Origin: Emmonsiellopsis sp. PD_33
Taxonomy: Eukaryota > Ascomycota > Eurotiomycetes > Onygenales > Ajellomycetaceae
Assembly: GCA_032988165.1 (NCBI GenBank)
Contig: JANTQF010000598.1
Coordinates: 1 to 10,555, forward strand
Length of the DNA: 10,555 bases
Direction of reading: 5' to 3'
In this document: positions 1-8,120 of the stretch, piece after piece
Numbering within the stretch: position 1 is the first letter of the stretch
Layout of the letters: each line of letters begins with the position of its first letter
The notes under the pieces: generated by a model
Told to the model about the DNA's origin: nothing
Seen by the model: the letters and a program-made list of their open reading frames with translations, nothing else
Database searches by the model: none
Translations under genes and position numbers: made by a program

Positions 1-44
1 AATATTGATACAGGGAGTCAAGGGTGTGATAGACGTTTAGCAGA

Positions 45-140
45 GTTAACCGTCAAGTCTTAATTTACGGTGGTTAGCGTATAGTTTGTGCTCAACCGTC
101 TGATCAAGTTGACTGTCAGTTGACCGTTGGTTGACCGTCA
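45..140 (+). repeat. Cluster of four 11-bp GTTGACCGTCA-type repeats
   Basis: Three units stand head to tail without spacers: GTTGACTGTCA (108-118), GTTGACCGTTG (119-129) and GTTGACCGTCA (130-140). A fourth near-identical unit, GTTAACCGTCA, is at 45-55, and CTCAACCGTC (91-100) carries part of the motif. An 11-bp period is close to one helical turn, so the units would face the same side of the DNA. The cluster lies about 275-370 bp upstream of the gene starting at 414 and could be a multi-site operator for a fungal regulator, or just a minisatellite. The protein that would bind is unknown. Confidence 0.7.
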
Positions 141-195
141 GGCAACGGTTTTTCGGAGCCATATATTTCCGGTATGGAAGGTTTTGTTCTGACAC

Positions 196-201
196 CACGT
201 G
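196..201. promoter_or_regulatory. CACGTG E-box candidate
   Basis: This is a perfect palindromic CACGTG, the class of site bound by fungal bHLH factors of the Cbf1/Pho4 type. It lies 213 bp upstream of the start codon at 414. The match is seen directly; function is inferred only from motif and position. Confidence 0.35.
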
Positions 202-210
202 ACTTACCTG

Positions 211-234
211 TTCTAGAACCGGAACGGAATATTC
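211..234. promoter_or_regulatory. Heat-shock-element-like TTC/GAA array
   Basis: TTCTAGAA (211-218) and GAATATTC (227-234) are two inverted TTC/GAA pairs, with a further GAA between them at 222-224. The blocks fall at roughly 5-bp steps (211, 216, 222, 227, 232), as in sites for trimeric heat-shock factor, although one step is a base too long. It lies about 180-200 bp upstream of the gene at 414, so stress-responsive expression is possible but unproven. Confidence 0.4.
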
Positions 235-246
235 CTTCCCCAGCCA

Positions 247-254
247 TGACGTCA
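247..254. promoter_or_regulatory. TGACGTCA CRE site candidate
   Basis: This is a perfect 8-bp palindrome TGACGTCA, the consensus site of ATF/CREB-type bZIP factors (AtfA-like in fungi). It is 160 bp upstream of the start codon at 414 and next to the HSE-like array and the E-box, a grouping that suggests a real promoter. Binding is inferred. Confidence 0.4.
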
Positions 255-391
255 ACTGTTGCTCCAAGTATTAAACCCCAGATCAATTGAGGGCTGCCCT
301 GTTTGCCGTCTGGCCACGCCGCAGCTGTGATTCCGCGCTCATCACATTACAGCATCTGCCAAATGCCCAATTGATTATTCTCTAACCCCAT

Positions 392-400
392 TATATATAA
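392..400 (+). promoter_or_regulatory. TATATATAA box very close to the start codon
   Basis: TATATATAA ends 14 bp before the ATG at 414. That is too close to place a transcription start between the two in the usual way. Either transcription starts further upstream and this lies in the 5' leader, or the leader is extremely short. The ATG context (cccacaATGac, A at -3) is good for a fungal start. Confidence 0.35.
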
Positions 401-413
401 TATACCTCCCACA

Positions 414-1816
414 ATGACGTCCAGGGCATCTACGCGGCAAGCGGCTGCGAAGGCGAAGGAGGCATTGCACCAGACTGCCGCGTCGGGAGCAAAGAGGGGC
501 GCCGGCGCTAAGCGCAAGGGCGCGAGCCAGGAGGAGGTGCCGAAACCCAAGAAAGAGAGAAAGGAGGGCGAGGTAGAGGAACAGCCGACTACTGAGGTGA
601 TGGAAGAAAAACCGGCTGAGGTTAAAGAGGGCGCACCGCCAGTTGAGCAGCGGAATGAGGAAAATGAGGCTGTCAATGGCGAAGCTAAAAAGGAAGAAGC
701 GGAACCGGTGCCACAGGAGAGAGAGAAGAAAGAAGCAGAAGAAGGGGGAGGGAAAGAAGGCCAACCCGAATCCCAGAAGCAGCCTGAACCCGCCCCCGAG
801 CCAAAGGAGAAAACCCCCGAACCCACCGCCGTAAAAGAAGCCTCACCCCCCCGCAAAGACCTACCTTCCAATGTCCTCGAAAAGGGTATAATCTACTTCT
901 TCTTGCGTGGCAAAGTTGGCTCCGCCGAAGGAGAACCTGAGAGCATGGAGGAGGTAGCCCGCAGCTTCATTGTTCTCAGGCCTTTACCCCGCGATGCAAA
1001 AATTGGCGAGGGAGCCATTGGTGATGACAACAACTGCCGTCTCCTCGTGCTTCCTAAAAAGGTCCTTCCAACCACCAGCAAGGACCGATTCATGGGATTT
1101 GTTGAGAAGGGCCGCACGACCGCTAAGGTGATTAGGGAGTCGTTCCTTGCTAAGGAGAATGAGACGGCCACGAGGGGCATACGCTATACCCCTGCCGCTA
1201 CACCTGTTGCTGAGGGCGTATATGCGATTACGAAGCGGGATCGCGCGTCGCATTTGGTATATCACTTGACGATTCCTAAGGAAATTAGTGAGGTGCAGAA
1301 GGATGTCGGGTTGAAGGCGAGGGGGAGCTTTATCGCCAGCGCGAAGAATCCAAAGTTCCCTGGGACGGCGATCTTGCCTAAGGTTCCTGAGTATCCGGAG
1401 GAGTAAGCGTGGCCATTTGCTATCCTTTCTTGTATGTGTTGTCGGCTAATTCGCTATCTATCCGAAAAAAAAAGGGTCAAGGAACGATTTGGCGACTTGC
1501 GCTGGGTGCCTCTCGAGCCGCAGTTTATCGACTACCCCAACGCCCAGTTCTTGCTTATCGGTGGCTCGCATCATGAGCTTGGGACTGAGGAGGCCGGTGG
1601 AGAGGTTGAGACGCTGGAGCATGAGAATGAAGTTCGCGCGGCGCCGCTTAGTGGTGAGTTTCTTTTGTTTTTGCAACTCTCTTCCTCATATTATGGCGGG
1701 GATAGATAGATGGCTGATGAATATGCTGTGCGCATTGTGTAGATGACGATACGATCTACGAGGATCTCGGGATGAGCGGGAAGAACTATCCAAATGTCGC
1801 GACGACTTGGGTGTAG
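414..1816 (+). CDS. Conserved fungal nuclear-type protein ('BTB domain transcription factor' family), 3 exons
   Basis: Model: join(414..1402, 1475..1653, 1743..1816), 413 residues. Intron 1 (1403-1474) has donor GTAAGC, branch GCTAAT and an acceptor after a poly-A run. Intron 2 (1654-1742) has donor GTGAGT, branch CTGAT and acceptor TGTAG. Phases 2 and 1 close exactly, and reading through either intron meets a stop. Residues 1-150 are Lys/Glu/Pro/Ala-rich and probably disordered, opening with a basic helix (TSRASTRQAAAKAKEA). From about residue 151 (LPSNVLEKGIIYFFLRG) sequence complexity becomes normal; other blocks are ARSFIVLRPLP, RASHLVYHLTIP, NPKFPG, RWVPLEPQFIDYPNAQFL and a C-terminal KNYPNVATTW. 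From memory, this pattern matches a family in Aspergillus and relatives labelled 'BTB domain transcription factor'. I see no BTB fold, so the label says little about function. The exons are GC-rich, CpG-containing and intact. Nuclear location is inferred from the basic N-terminus. Confidence 0.9.
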
Positions 1817-2418
1817 GTTTGATGGAATTAATTGGAGGCGGGATTTTGGGTTTTGAATGGGCCTTTTTTTTTGTTTATGTATTACGATTAATCTCTGTAT
1901 GCTTAGGCTCAGTATCTAGGTAAGTATAAAAAATTATCTCTGACATGGAAAAATACCTTTTTTTGCAACCTTGATTCTTCCCCCCTCCCTATCTGTCGAG
2001 TATTGCGCCGGGGTGGCTGTATCGGGGTTTCGTTGTTTTTGGAGAATAAGGGGCACATAGAAGCGAAAACTATATGTGGTGATCCATTCGAGCAGATGCC
2101 TGGAGTCGAATAATTTTGTGAAAGCGTAGTGTCTCGGATAAATTGAATAACTGCATATCTAGATCTATCTATCTTGGTCGGTGGGTTGGATTATACTCTG
2201 TTCCAACTCCCAACTAAGGAGGCATCACTGATACCAATGATAGCCCTCCAATTTCCGGACCATATAGCCCCACCACTCACTTCCTGGATAGAGTGTATAA
2301 TATTTACTCGCCAGACTCAGCAGCTGCGCAGATATAGGGCTCCTCCCCCTCCAGCCCGTCCCGTCTGCCTTTGAATTAATTTTCCGCGCCTCCATTTATT
2401 TACCTTTGCGTCACGAAG
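1817..2418. other. Convergent intergenic spacer
   Basis: This 602-bp spacer lies between the 3' ends of two convergent genes. It holds T-rich runs after the plus-strand stop (for example 1860-1875) and no ORF that looks coding. The 66-codon ORF at 2174-2374 has neither a domain-like pattern nor splice partners. No RNA gene or long repeat was seen. Confidence 0.7.
2395..2400 (-). terminator. AATAAA poly(A) signal candidate for the CorA-like gene
   Basis: Plus-strand TTTATT at 2395-2400 reads AATAAA on the minus strand, 19 nt after the stop codon at 2419-2421. That is short but possible for a fungal 3' UTR. Fungal poly(A) signals are loose, so this is a weak call. Confidence 0.3.
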
Positions 2419-4397
2419 TTACCACGTCTTAGTAACATCGGCCTCAACCTCCACTAACCTGTCCTCCCTCCGATGTTTCCGATCCGTATAAAACCTAAAT
2501 GCACCATACACCATGAACACCACTATGGTGACCGGCACCGAGATGGCCCAATATAGCCAGAAGAACTTTCTGGAGCCTGGTTTGTGGCCGTCGTCGACTG
2601 AGAAGTCCATCACGGGCATAGAGAAGAGGGTCTATAATTTACGCATTTCATCCATGGGAACGGTTAGTCTAACGAGGTAGGGCCCAGTGCTGGACTTTCT
2701 TTCTTTTTTGTCCTTCTCCCCCTTTTTTTTTGGTGGGGGGGGGGGTTCAGGGAATAGACAGAGCTTACAGCGAAGAATGTGCCAGGGAGAAAAAACATCG
2801 TCAATACGGCGATTCCCTTCATTGCTGAACTGTCTCGTTTTGAAGCAACTGCTATATGGCCCGTAGAGACGGCTTGCTTGCGTTGTTCGTGGGCTTCTTG
2901 TTGGCTGATATAGCTGTATATCTGTTTATCGCATTTGGTTATTAAAGTCTGCGAGGGCGACTGATAAACAAAAGAAAAGAAACGGACAGCTTACAGCCGA
3001 TTGCTGCGCCTGGGCACGCTGTTCAACAGCCTTAATAGAGCTTACGATCGTCTTGGTCGTATGGCAGCAAAAGTCCAAGGCTTCAGAAATCATCAGGCTA
3101 GATTTCTCAATATATCCAATGGTGTTGTCGCTTTTTGTCGCCTTTGCTGCGTCTCTCACCGTGTCAACACACTTCTGCATCTCCTCGATCGTGACCAGGA
3201 GCTGCTCGACATGGCACTGGGCATCGGTCGTATACTGGATGACTCCTAGCACCTCACGCGTGACCTTATCAAAGTCCTTCACGTCTACCTTCTTAACATT
3301 TAAGCCGCCAGTGTGGACGGCTGGAGCACCGGTTTGGCCGCTTCGTGTCTCGACTTCTAAGAGCTGGTTCCACTGTCCGTTTACTTTAAATTGGATTACA
3401 TCGAGCGACATTAGGATGATAATCATGGGTAATAGAAGCGGATGCCCGGACAAAATGGAAAGGCGATTTAGTTCCTCCTTCAGGTCCTTTTGTTGGTCAC
3501 TGGTGCATCCGTGCAGGAACGCATTGACTGTCCCCTTTTTGGGGCTATACGATATCGAAATACAGACATTTATGTCAAGAAAGCCGTAGGCGCCGATACA
3601 CATTGTGAAACCTATTTCGAGTCATTTAGCTTTCGGGATAGTTGGGATAAATAGCTGTTGTTTAACCGACCTAGACAGTTTTCTTCCGCTTTGACACGAG
3701 GGCGCAACGTGTATTTCTGGAAATGCGGCCAGATAATCGCAATGTTAGAAGCAAGTGCTATGGGCAAGTTGAACTTGTCCAATAAGGCGAGATGACCGGC
3801 TTTGGAAAAGGGCATGTCGATTTTCTGATAGGAGTCATTGTCTGAGTACCATGGCGATTTGTAAGAGTATCGTGAAGCCTCAGTCGGGCCAAGACTGGTT
3901 GATCAAAGGAGTGAGATTTGCTATATAAATAGCTATGACTATTCTGATGGAAGGCAAAGACTCACAAAAATATTGCCCTTGTTGACAGGTCTGAAGATTT
4001 AGGCGTCTTAGACACCTACGTACATAAGTGTTAAAAGGGGGAGCATAGCAAAGTAGGATTGACCGAACAAACTGTGTCAGCCCACTGTATCAACTCTATC
4101 TCCGGGACTTCGAGAATGTTGCATATAGCCCCCTCATCCTAATCAATTAGTCTTGTCATTCTTGATATTCCTGTAGGAGTAACTTGCCTTGGACCCATCG
4201 TTGTCCACTATCGCCTCGACTACCTCATAGGAACGTGGGGATCCCTCACGAGCCTCAATATGTGTTACCGTGTCGAGAAATTTGTCCCACTCGCGGCTGA
4301 GAATGAGGTGGCTATCCGTTTCCCTGAGTAGACCTGAACGGTGTGTGGATACCAGAAAGGCCGTTGGGGCTGTGGTACTCTGAGTCGAGGTGGACAT
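2419..4397 (-). CDS. CorA-like divalent-cation transporter-family membrane protein, 7 exons
   Basis: Model: complement(join(2419..2631, 2769..2921, 2995..3611, 3671..3894, 3966..4015, 4064..4138, 4188..4397)), 513 residues. All phases close. Well-supported introns: 2632-2768 (GTAAGC, branch CTAAC, ATAG), 2922-2994 (GTAAGC) and 3895-3965 (GTGAGT). Weaker donors: 3612-3670 (GTCGGT) and 4016-4063 (GTCAAT). The first intron is probably GC-AG. The N-terminal half is soluble; residues about 310-405 are helical. Two C-terminal membrane helices follow: GIAVLTMFFLPGTFFATLF (about 428-446) and FFWLYWAISVPVTIVVFMVYG (about 467-487), then a basic cytosolic tail. In CorA/Mrs2 proteins helix 1 ends in Gly-Met-Asn; here it ends Phe-Ser-Met-Pro, as I recall for the large fungal CorA-like family. 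Mg2+ transport is therefore not assured. The start at 4397 is the first ATG after an in-frame stop at 4464-4466. The fold and the 3' exons are secure; exons 2-3 are less so. Confidence 0.82.
4139..4187 (-). other. Probable GC-AG intron in the CorA-like gene
   Basis: The exon ends AAG and is followed by GCAAGT, the classic strong context for a GC donor. The branch site ACTAAT lies about 10 nt before the acceptor ATTAG. At 49 nt the intron restores the frame exactly (phase 0 on both sides). A competing GT donor at 4223 (GAG|GTAGTC) also keeps frame with the same acceptor, giving an 85-nt intron, but its +4 to +6 bases are poor. Confidence 0.55.
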
Positions 4398-5171
4398 TCT
4401 AGTAGGAACAGTACTATCAAATGCAGGTAAATAGATCGAGGTCGATTTATTGCGGCCTTGTTCTCAAAATCTTTTGGGCCAACTCCAAGCAATGGATTTG
4501 TGGTTTGAAGTTGTCACCCCCAGAAGGCTGGTAGTTTGTTATTATTAGTTCGCGCGCATCCATTCTGTCAAGACAGGCGACAAGGCTGCGGATAAAAAGT
4601 GCATCAATGCCTTAGAGCCAATCAAATCAAGAAACAGCAACGCCATGAGATGGGGCTAAATAGTTAGTTAGCGTAATTTTTCTCCAGTCGATTTATTCTG
4701 GCGTCCCCAGAAAAACCTCCGCTGTCCTTGAGATGATGCGAATCATATGCCCACTACGAAGAAACACCGTCTGCTAAATCATCATATTTCACGTAACCCC
4801 AAGCGACTCTACAGAGCCTTATGAAAACCATTCATCCATCAAAAGTTCTTCCGTCGTCGGTCTATCTCTAGCGTCCAATTTCATAACCTTGAGAAGTCAA
4901 TCCTTCAAGTTCTCTCCTCTCGACACGTCCTTCTGTAATATTCTCGAAAAGGGCTTTTGCTTTTCCGGGTGTAAACGCTGGTAGATATGCATTAAGATCG
5001 CCAGCGTTTCTGGCCCTGCGATTTCTTGATAATTTAGGGGGGCACACAGTAGCTCCTAGCACGGCGAGCAAAGCTATCACCCTCGATATTAGCGTATATA
5101 CTTTTGCTGGTCAGGGCTGTGTCCTAGGATCCGCTGGCTGCGGACAGAATAGCCAAAGGAAATCGATACAT
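4398..5171. other. Upstream region of the CorA-like gene, no confident gene
   Basis: A CCAAT box lies at 4618-4622 in plus orientation, about 220 bp upstream of the minus-strand start at 4397, and a GATAA is at about 4589. Both are plausible for the CorA-like promoter but common by chance. A 70-codon minus-strand frame at 4868-5080 starts with GTG, not ATG, and I do not call it. CpG is present normally here. Confidence 0.5.
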
Positions 5172-5534
5172 TTATTCTCGCAAAATATTGCCTCGAACTC
5201 CACAATGCTCATGGTCATTCAGATTGCGATGAAATGATTCCGCCATGTATTGGATTTTGCAAATGATCCACGCCCCTGGATGGATTTCCTCGTCTGGTCT
5301 GTGGGTGAGCATCAGGTCTGCATCGCCCTGTATATCTCTTTTCAGTCTTGATGTGTGGTGGTCTCTGTTCTGAATTTGTATGTCTTTCCCATTAATCAAC
5401 CATGTTGACTTCCTATCCCGGTAGGAGTTAGCTGGCTGTAGATACTCTTCGGAATCTTCGTTGGGGAGCGACCATATTGCTGCTGCTCCCTCGGATGGAA
5501 TAGGTGGTTGCATGATGTCGTAATCGGCTATCAT
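5172..5534 (-). CDS. Hypothetical 120-codon ORF, doubtful
   Basis: An uninterrupted minus-strand ATG-to-TAA frame. The product is hydrophilic and acidic/basic mixed, with no signal peptide or membrane segment and no motif I recognise. It starts MIADYDIMQPPIPSEGAA and includes HPGAWIICKIQYMAESFH. The frame is open about 45 bp upstream of the ATG, so a longer spliced protein is possible, but I found no consistent exon. An overlapping-size ORF of 122 codons occurs nearby in another frame, so length alone is weak evidence. It could be a small gene, the last exon of a larger one, a gene remnant or chance. Confidence 0.22.
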   Translation of the reverse strand: MIADYDIMQPPIPSEGAAAIWSLPNEDSEEYLQPANSYRDRKSTWLINGKDIQIQNRDHHTSRLKRDIQGDADLMLTHRPDEEIHPGAWIICKIQYMAESFHRNLNDHEHCGVRGNILRE

Positions 5535-6544
5535 CGAACACCTGGATCGAGGTCGTGCCCAAGAGAAACACCTTCGTCCTCATGAATCGAGGCGGTTTTC
5601 ATATCGAGGAGCTTTCGCGGTCGGCCGATGGAGGTCGTTTCAAAATATATTCAACCGAGGATTTGAGTTCTAAAGAAGTCGGAAATACTTTTCATTCTTG
5701 TAGAAGTTCTGGGCAGTTCAGCCTGCAATATAATCATGTGGATGAAATGAGGGAGCACGATGAGTTGATGACATTTCGGCTGTCCCTCGTCCATCTCAAA
5801 TGACAGAAGCGGGGATATAGATGCAGGTGATTGGAATATCAATGCACTAGGACAACTTGAATGTAAGCGAACGCTCGCCAATACCATGAAATAGGGATTT
5901 TGTCGAGCGCCATTCATATTCGAAAAGGTCGATAAGAGGGGGAATACTTGGGGCCTCGTTACATAGTGGAGTTGCAAATAACTAAAGTAAATCATGCGTG
6001 TCCCCCTCAATCTCGCCACATGCTCTGCCCCTCACCAGACACGAGCCGTTGGCTGTTTCTGGGCATCGTCTCTTTTAACTTACAAGCTCTTGGCTGTTTC
6101 TCTGACCGTAATTGTTTTTTGCGGTCGCCACCGAAATCGTTTCCTCCGTAAATCGGAAAGGGCTGGGATGAAATAATGTAAACAACCAAGGATCGCCAGT
6201 TATCGCAGTCGACGATAAGTTGCTTGGGATTGAAAGGAATTACTGCAATGGATCCATTGTTTTAGCTGCGAGGCATGTGACTTGGCTGGACCGTTTCATG
6301 GGTTGCTTCCAAGCGAATCATTGGCGTCAGTGAAATCTGCCAAAAACTGCCCTCGTAGACCAGTAAATGCGGGTGATTTGCTGGCGGACACGGCTCAGCA
6401 GGGAAGATGGGGTCTCCTCGTGGTCTGTATATATAGCCGGTCAACATGAAAATAAGACACCTGGCCAGCGGCTTTCTCACATGTTGCCACGGAGTATCAG
6501 CCTCTGGAAGTGTATTGTATTATGCCCTTGATTTTATCCTTATG

Positions 6545-6565
6545 CCCACAGCCCACAGCCCACAG
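6545..6565 (+). repeat. CCCACAG x3 microsatellite
   Basis: Three exact head-to-tail copies of the heptamer CCCACAG (6545-6551, 6552-6558, 6559-6565). A short simple repeat with no evident role. Confidence 0.85.
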
Positions 6566-7005
6566 CGGTATCTTTCGGGCCCCCTCTGGGCGCTGTCTGT
6601 CTCGAGAAATGACAAATACCGGGTGCAACATTAACGCAGAGGAGTATGCATTCCGTTGGGCTCTCAATGTTGGCTGTTAGCACTCCTTATCTCGCCCGCA
6701 TGAGACGGAGCAAAAGGCGGGGTCTGAAACAAATGCCTGGCAAAGGGCCTTTGTCTTCTCGCCTGGGCTTGGGGTAGTTAGATCGTAGGGGTGGGAGGGG
6801 AAGCTCTGGGTTGTTGGAAGTTTCATGCAGGCGGTCTGGGTCGCGTCCGTACCACGCAGGCATGGCAGCCGTCACCACATTGTACCCTGCTACCACACGC
6901 ACACACGGCCACGATTGGATTCTCCGAGATGCAGCCGTCGAAGCCGGACATCTTGGGCTTCTTGATATTGGATGCAGTTGAGCCGCAAGCTGCCCAGATC
7001 TACGT

Positions 7006-7067
7006 GCTGAGCTAATCGCGCTGAGCTAAGCGACGTCACGCTGTGCCAGCCCGCCAAGCCCGCCAAG
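7006..7067 (+). promoter_or_regulatory. Promoter-like cluster: GCTGAGCTAA x2, CRE-like site, CCCGCCAAG x2
   Basis: GCTGAGCTAA is repeated at 7006-7015 and 7020-7029, with TCG/GCG following. A CRE-like GACGTCAC follows at 7032-7039, then two exact tandem copies of CCCGCCAAG (7050-7058 and 7059-7067). Dense short repeats in GC-rich sequence look like factor-binding sites, yet no intact gene follows on either side. This may be a promoter cut off from its gene by the AT-rich block. Confidence 0.35.
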
Positions 7068-7139
7068 CCAACTAGCCGCGTATCAGTAACGGGGCGTATC
7101 AAATACCAAAACACAGCGGCCAGACGGTTCTGTAGGTCA

Positions 7140-7274
7140 TCAGGTGATCAGGTGGGAGCTTGTCAGGTGGCTGGGATTAATAGGTTCTGGTAATTACCAT
7201 AGAGTTCATTAGTTGGGCTGCTCATCAGGTGGTCACAGTATTATCATACTCTATCTAACTTAGCTCATCAGGTG
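7140..7274 (+). repeat. Five TCAGGTG boxes at the left edge of the CpG-free block
   Basis: TCAGGTG occurs at 7140-7146, 7148-7154, 7163-7169, 7225-7231 and 7268-7274, always on the plus strand. The last two share the longer CTCATCAGGTGGT. Spacing is irregular (8, 15, 62, 43 bp). They may be remnants of a degraded subterminal repeat of an element, or binding sites. Confidence 0.6.
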
Positions 7275-7403
7275 GTAAGATATTTATCAGCAAAATTCAA
7301 TTGATTGTAACTAGTAGGCTATAAGAGTACTCATATAAATAAATTACATACTACCTAATGAGATAGTATATGGTATTGTATTATACACCCACCTGCTGCT
7401 GAT

Positions 7404-7655
7404 AATTACTGGGAGAGCACCCTTAAGAGGATAGACCACATTAAGAGCTAAGAATTATGCAATTTTTATGGCTCCTAATAATTACTAGGAGGAAGCTGTT
7501 GGAGGGGATAGGCCACATCAAGAGCTAAGAATTATATGATTTTAATAACTACTAGTAATTACTGGGAGAGAGCTATTATGAAGGATGGGCTGCATCAAGA
7601 GCTAAGAATCATATGATTTTAATGACTATTAGTAATTACTAGAAGGGTAGCTTTA
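7404..7655 (+). repeat. Tandem repeat, about 77 bp, 3 copies plus a partial
   Basis: Units start with AATTACT(G/A)GGAG-like sequence at 7404, 7480, 7557 and 7634 (periods 76, 77, 77). Each full unit also contains a block close to CATCAAGAGCTAAGAAT and ends in an A/T-rich TGATTTTAATxACT segment. The copies are clearly diverged. The start and end of the fourth copy are uncertain. Confidence 0.8.
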
Positions 7656-7752
7656 AGTGAACCCTATAATTGTAGGGGAATGTGTAAGATAGCTATTTAC
7701 TATAATAATACATCAAAACTTCCCAATTGAGAAATAAAAGTAAATGTAAAGG

Positions 7753-7830
7753 TTATATAAGTAATAACAGACTTTTAGATATAAATCTTTACTCTCAGTT
7801 CTTCTTTCTTTCTCCTTCTTCTTTCTATTA
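7753..7830 (+). promoter_or_regulatory. Core-promoter candidate: TATA box plus pyrimidine-rich leader
   Basis: TTATATAA at 7753-7760 is followed 35-70 bp downstream by a long C/T tract (about 7790-7830, repeated CTTCTTTCT), a common arrangement in fungal promoters. A GTAAGT donor follows at 7847. Together with the sequence at 7670-7860 this could also be the U3/R part of a long terminal repeat, but only one copy is present here, so that cannot be tested in the window. It would drive the intron-dense unit downstream. Confidence 0.4.
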
Positions 7831-7887
7831 ACTACAAATAATACTAGTAAGTAACCAACTTAATTCTCATTCTCTACTGATTGCTCT

Positions 7888-8120
7888 CATTTACTTTCAA
7901 GCTACCCCTTTTTCTGTTACTAGGCTGCATATTTCCTACCAGTTAATATTATTTGCATTTGAACTACCCCTTTATGGTTGCTAGGCTGCATATTTTCTAC
8001 TAGTTAATATCATTTACTTTCAAACTACTCTTTTTTCTATTACTACTAGTTACTCCCATTTACTTTCAAACTACCTCTTTTCCTATTACTATTAATTACT
8101 CCCATTTACTTTCAGATTAC
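7888..8120 (+). repeat. Five pyrimidine-rich repeats, 46-62 bp
   Basis: Units beginning CATTTACTTTCAAACTACC or a close variant start at 7888, 7950, 8011, 8057 and 8103 (periods 62, 61, 46, 46). The two longer units carry an extra GGCTGCATATTT(C/T)CTAC segment that the shorter ones lack. Each has a short C-T run after the shared head. No reading frame is maintained. This may be part of a leader or a minisatellite of a decayed element. Confidence 0.7.

Larger units (their letters stand above)
5535..7126. other. Gene-poor, CpG-containing unique sequence
   Basis: No frame shows conserved-looking protein or coherent splice structure. Short ORFs on both strands (60-122 codons) overlap each other and look like chance. 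A TATATATAG is at about 6428-6436, but the nearest ATG (6446) opens only a 62-codon frame. GC rises towards the right end (6900-7126), where short promoter-like repeats cluster before the abrupt change at 7127. Confidence 0.55.

Noticed and set aside
347..871. 174-codon Ser/Phe/Gly-rich minus-strand ORF
   Set aside because: It is the antisense shadow of the Lys/Glu/Pro-rich low-complexity exon of the plus-strand gene; purine-rich coding strands leave long open antisense frames.
2723..2745. T9 and G11 homopolymer runs (plus strand)
   Set aside because: They lie inside an intron of the CorA-like gene; prone to sequencing slippage but of no coding consequence.
3053..3589. 178-codon plus-strand ORF
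   Set aside because: It lies wholly antisense to the large fifth exon of the CorA-like gene, whose protein is family-like; the plus-strand translation is not.
3940..4034. Minus-strand frame NTYVRRCLRRLNLQTCQQGQ that could join by a one-base frameshift
   Set aside because: It looks protein-like, but the model using GTCAAT/TACGTAG (4063-4016) and GTGAGT (3965) closes in phase without a frameshift and gives a family-like junction. Kept as the main alternative for exons 2-3.
4868..5080. 70-codon minus-strand ORF with a hydrophobic start resembling a signal peptide
   Set aside because: Its first codon is GTG, and the frame has no ATG back to an upstream TGA; non-ATG starts are unlikely in a fungal nuclear gene.
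5555..6019. 82-codon plus ORF (5555-5803) and 122-codon minus ORF (5651-6019)
   Set aside because: They overlap on opposite strands, have no recognisable motif, and no splice partners could be found.
6428..6634. TATATATAG followed by a 62-codon ORF at 6446
   Set aside because: The TATA box ends about 10 bp from the ATG, the product has no clear domain or convincing signal peptide, and no introns extend it.
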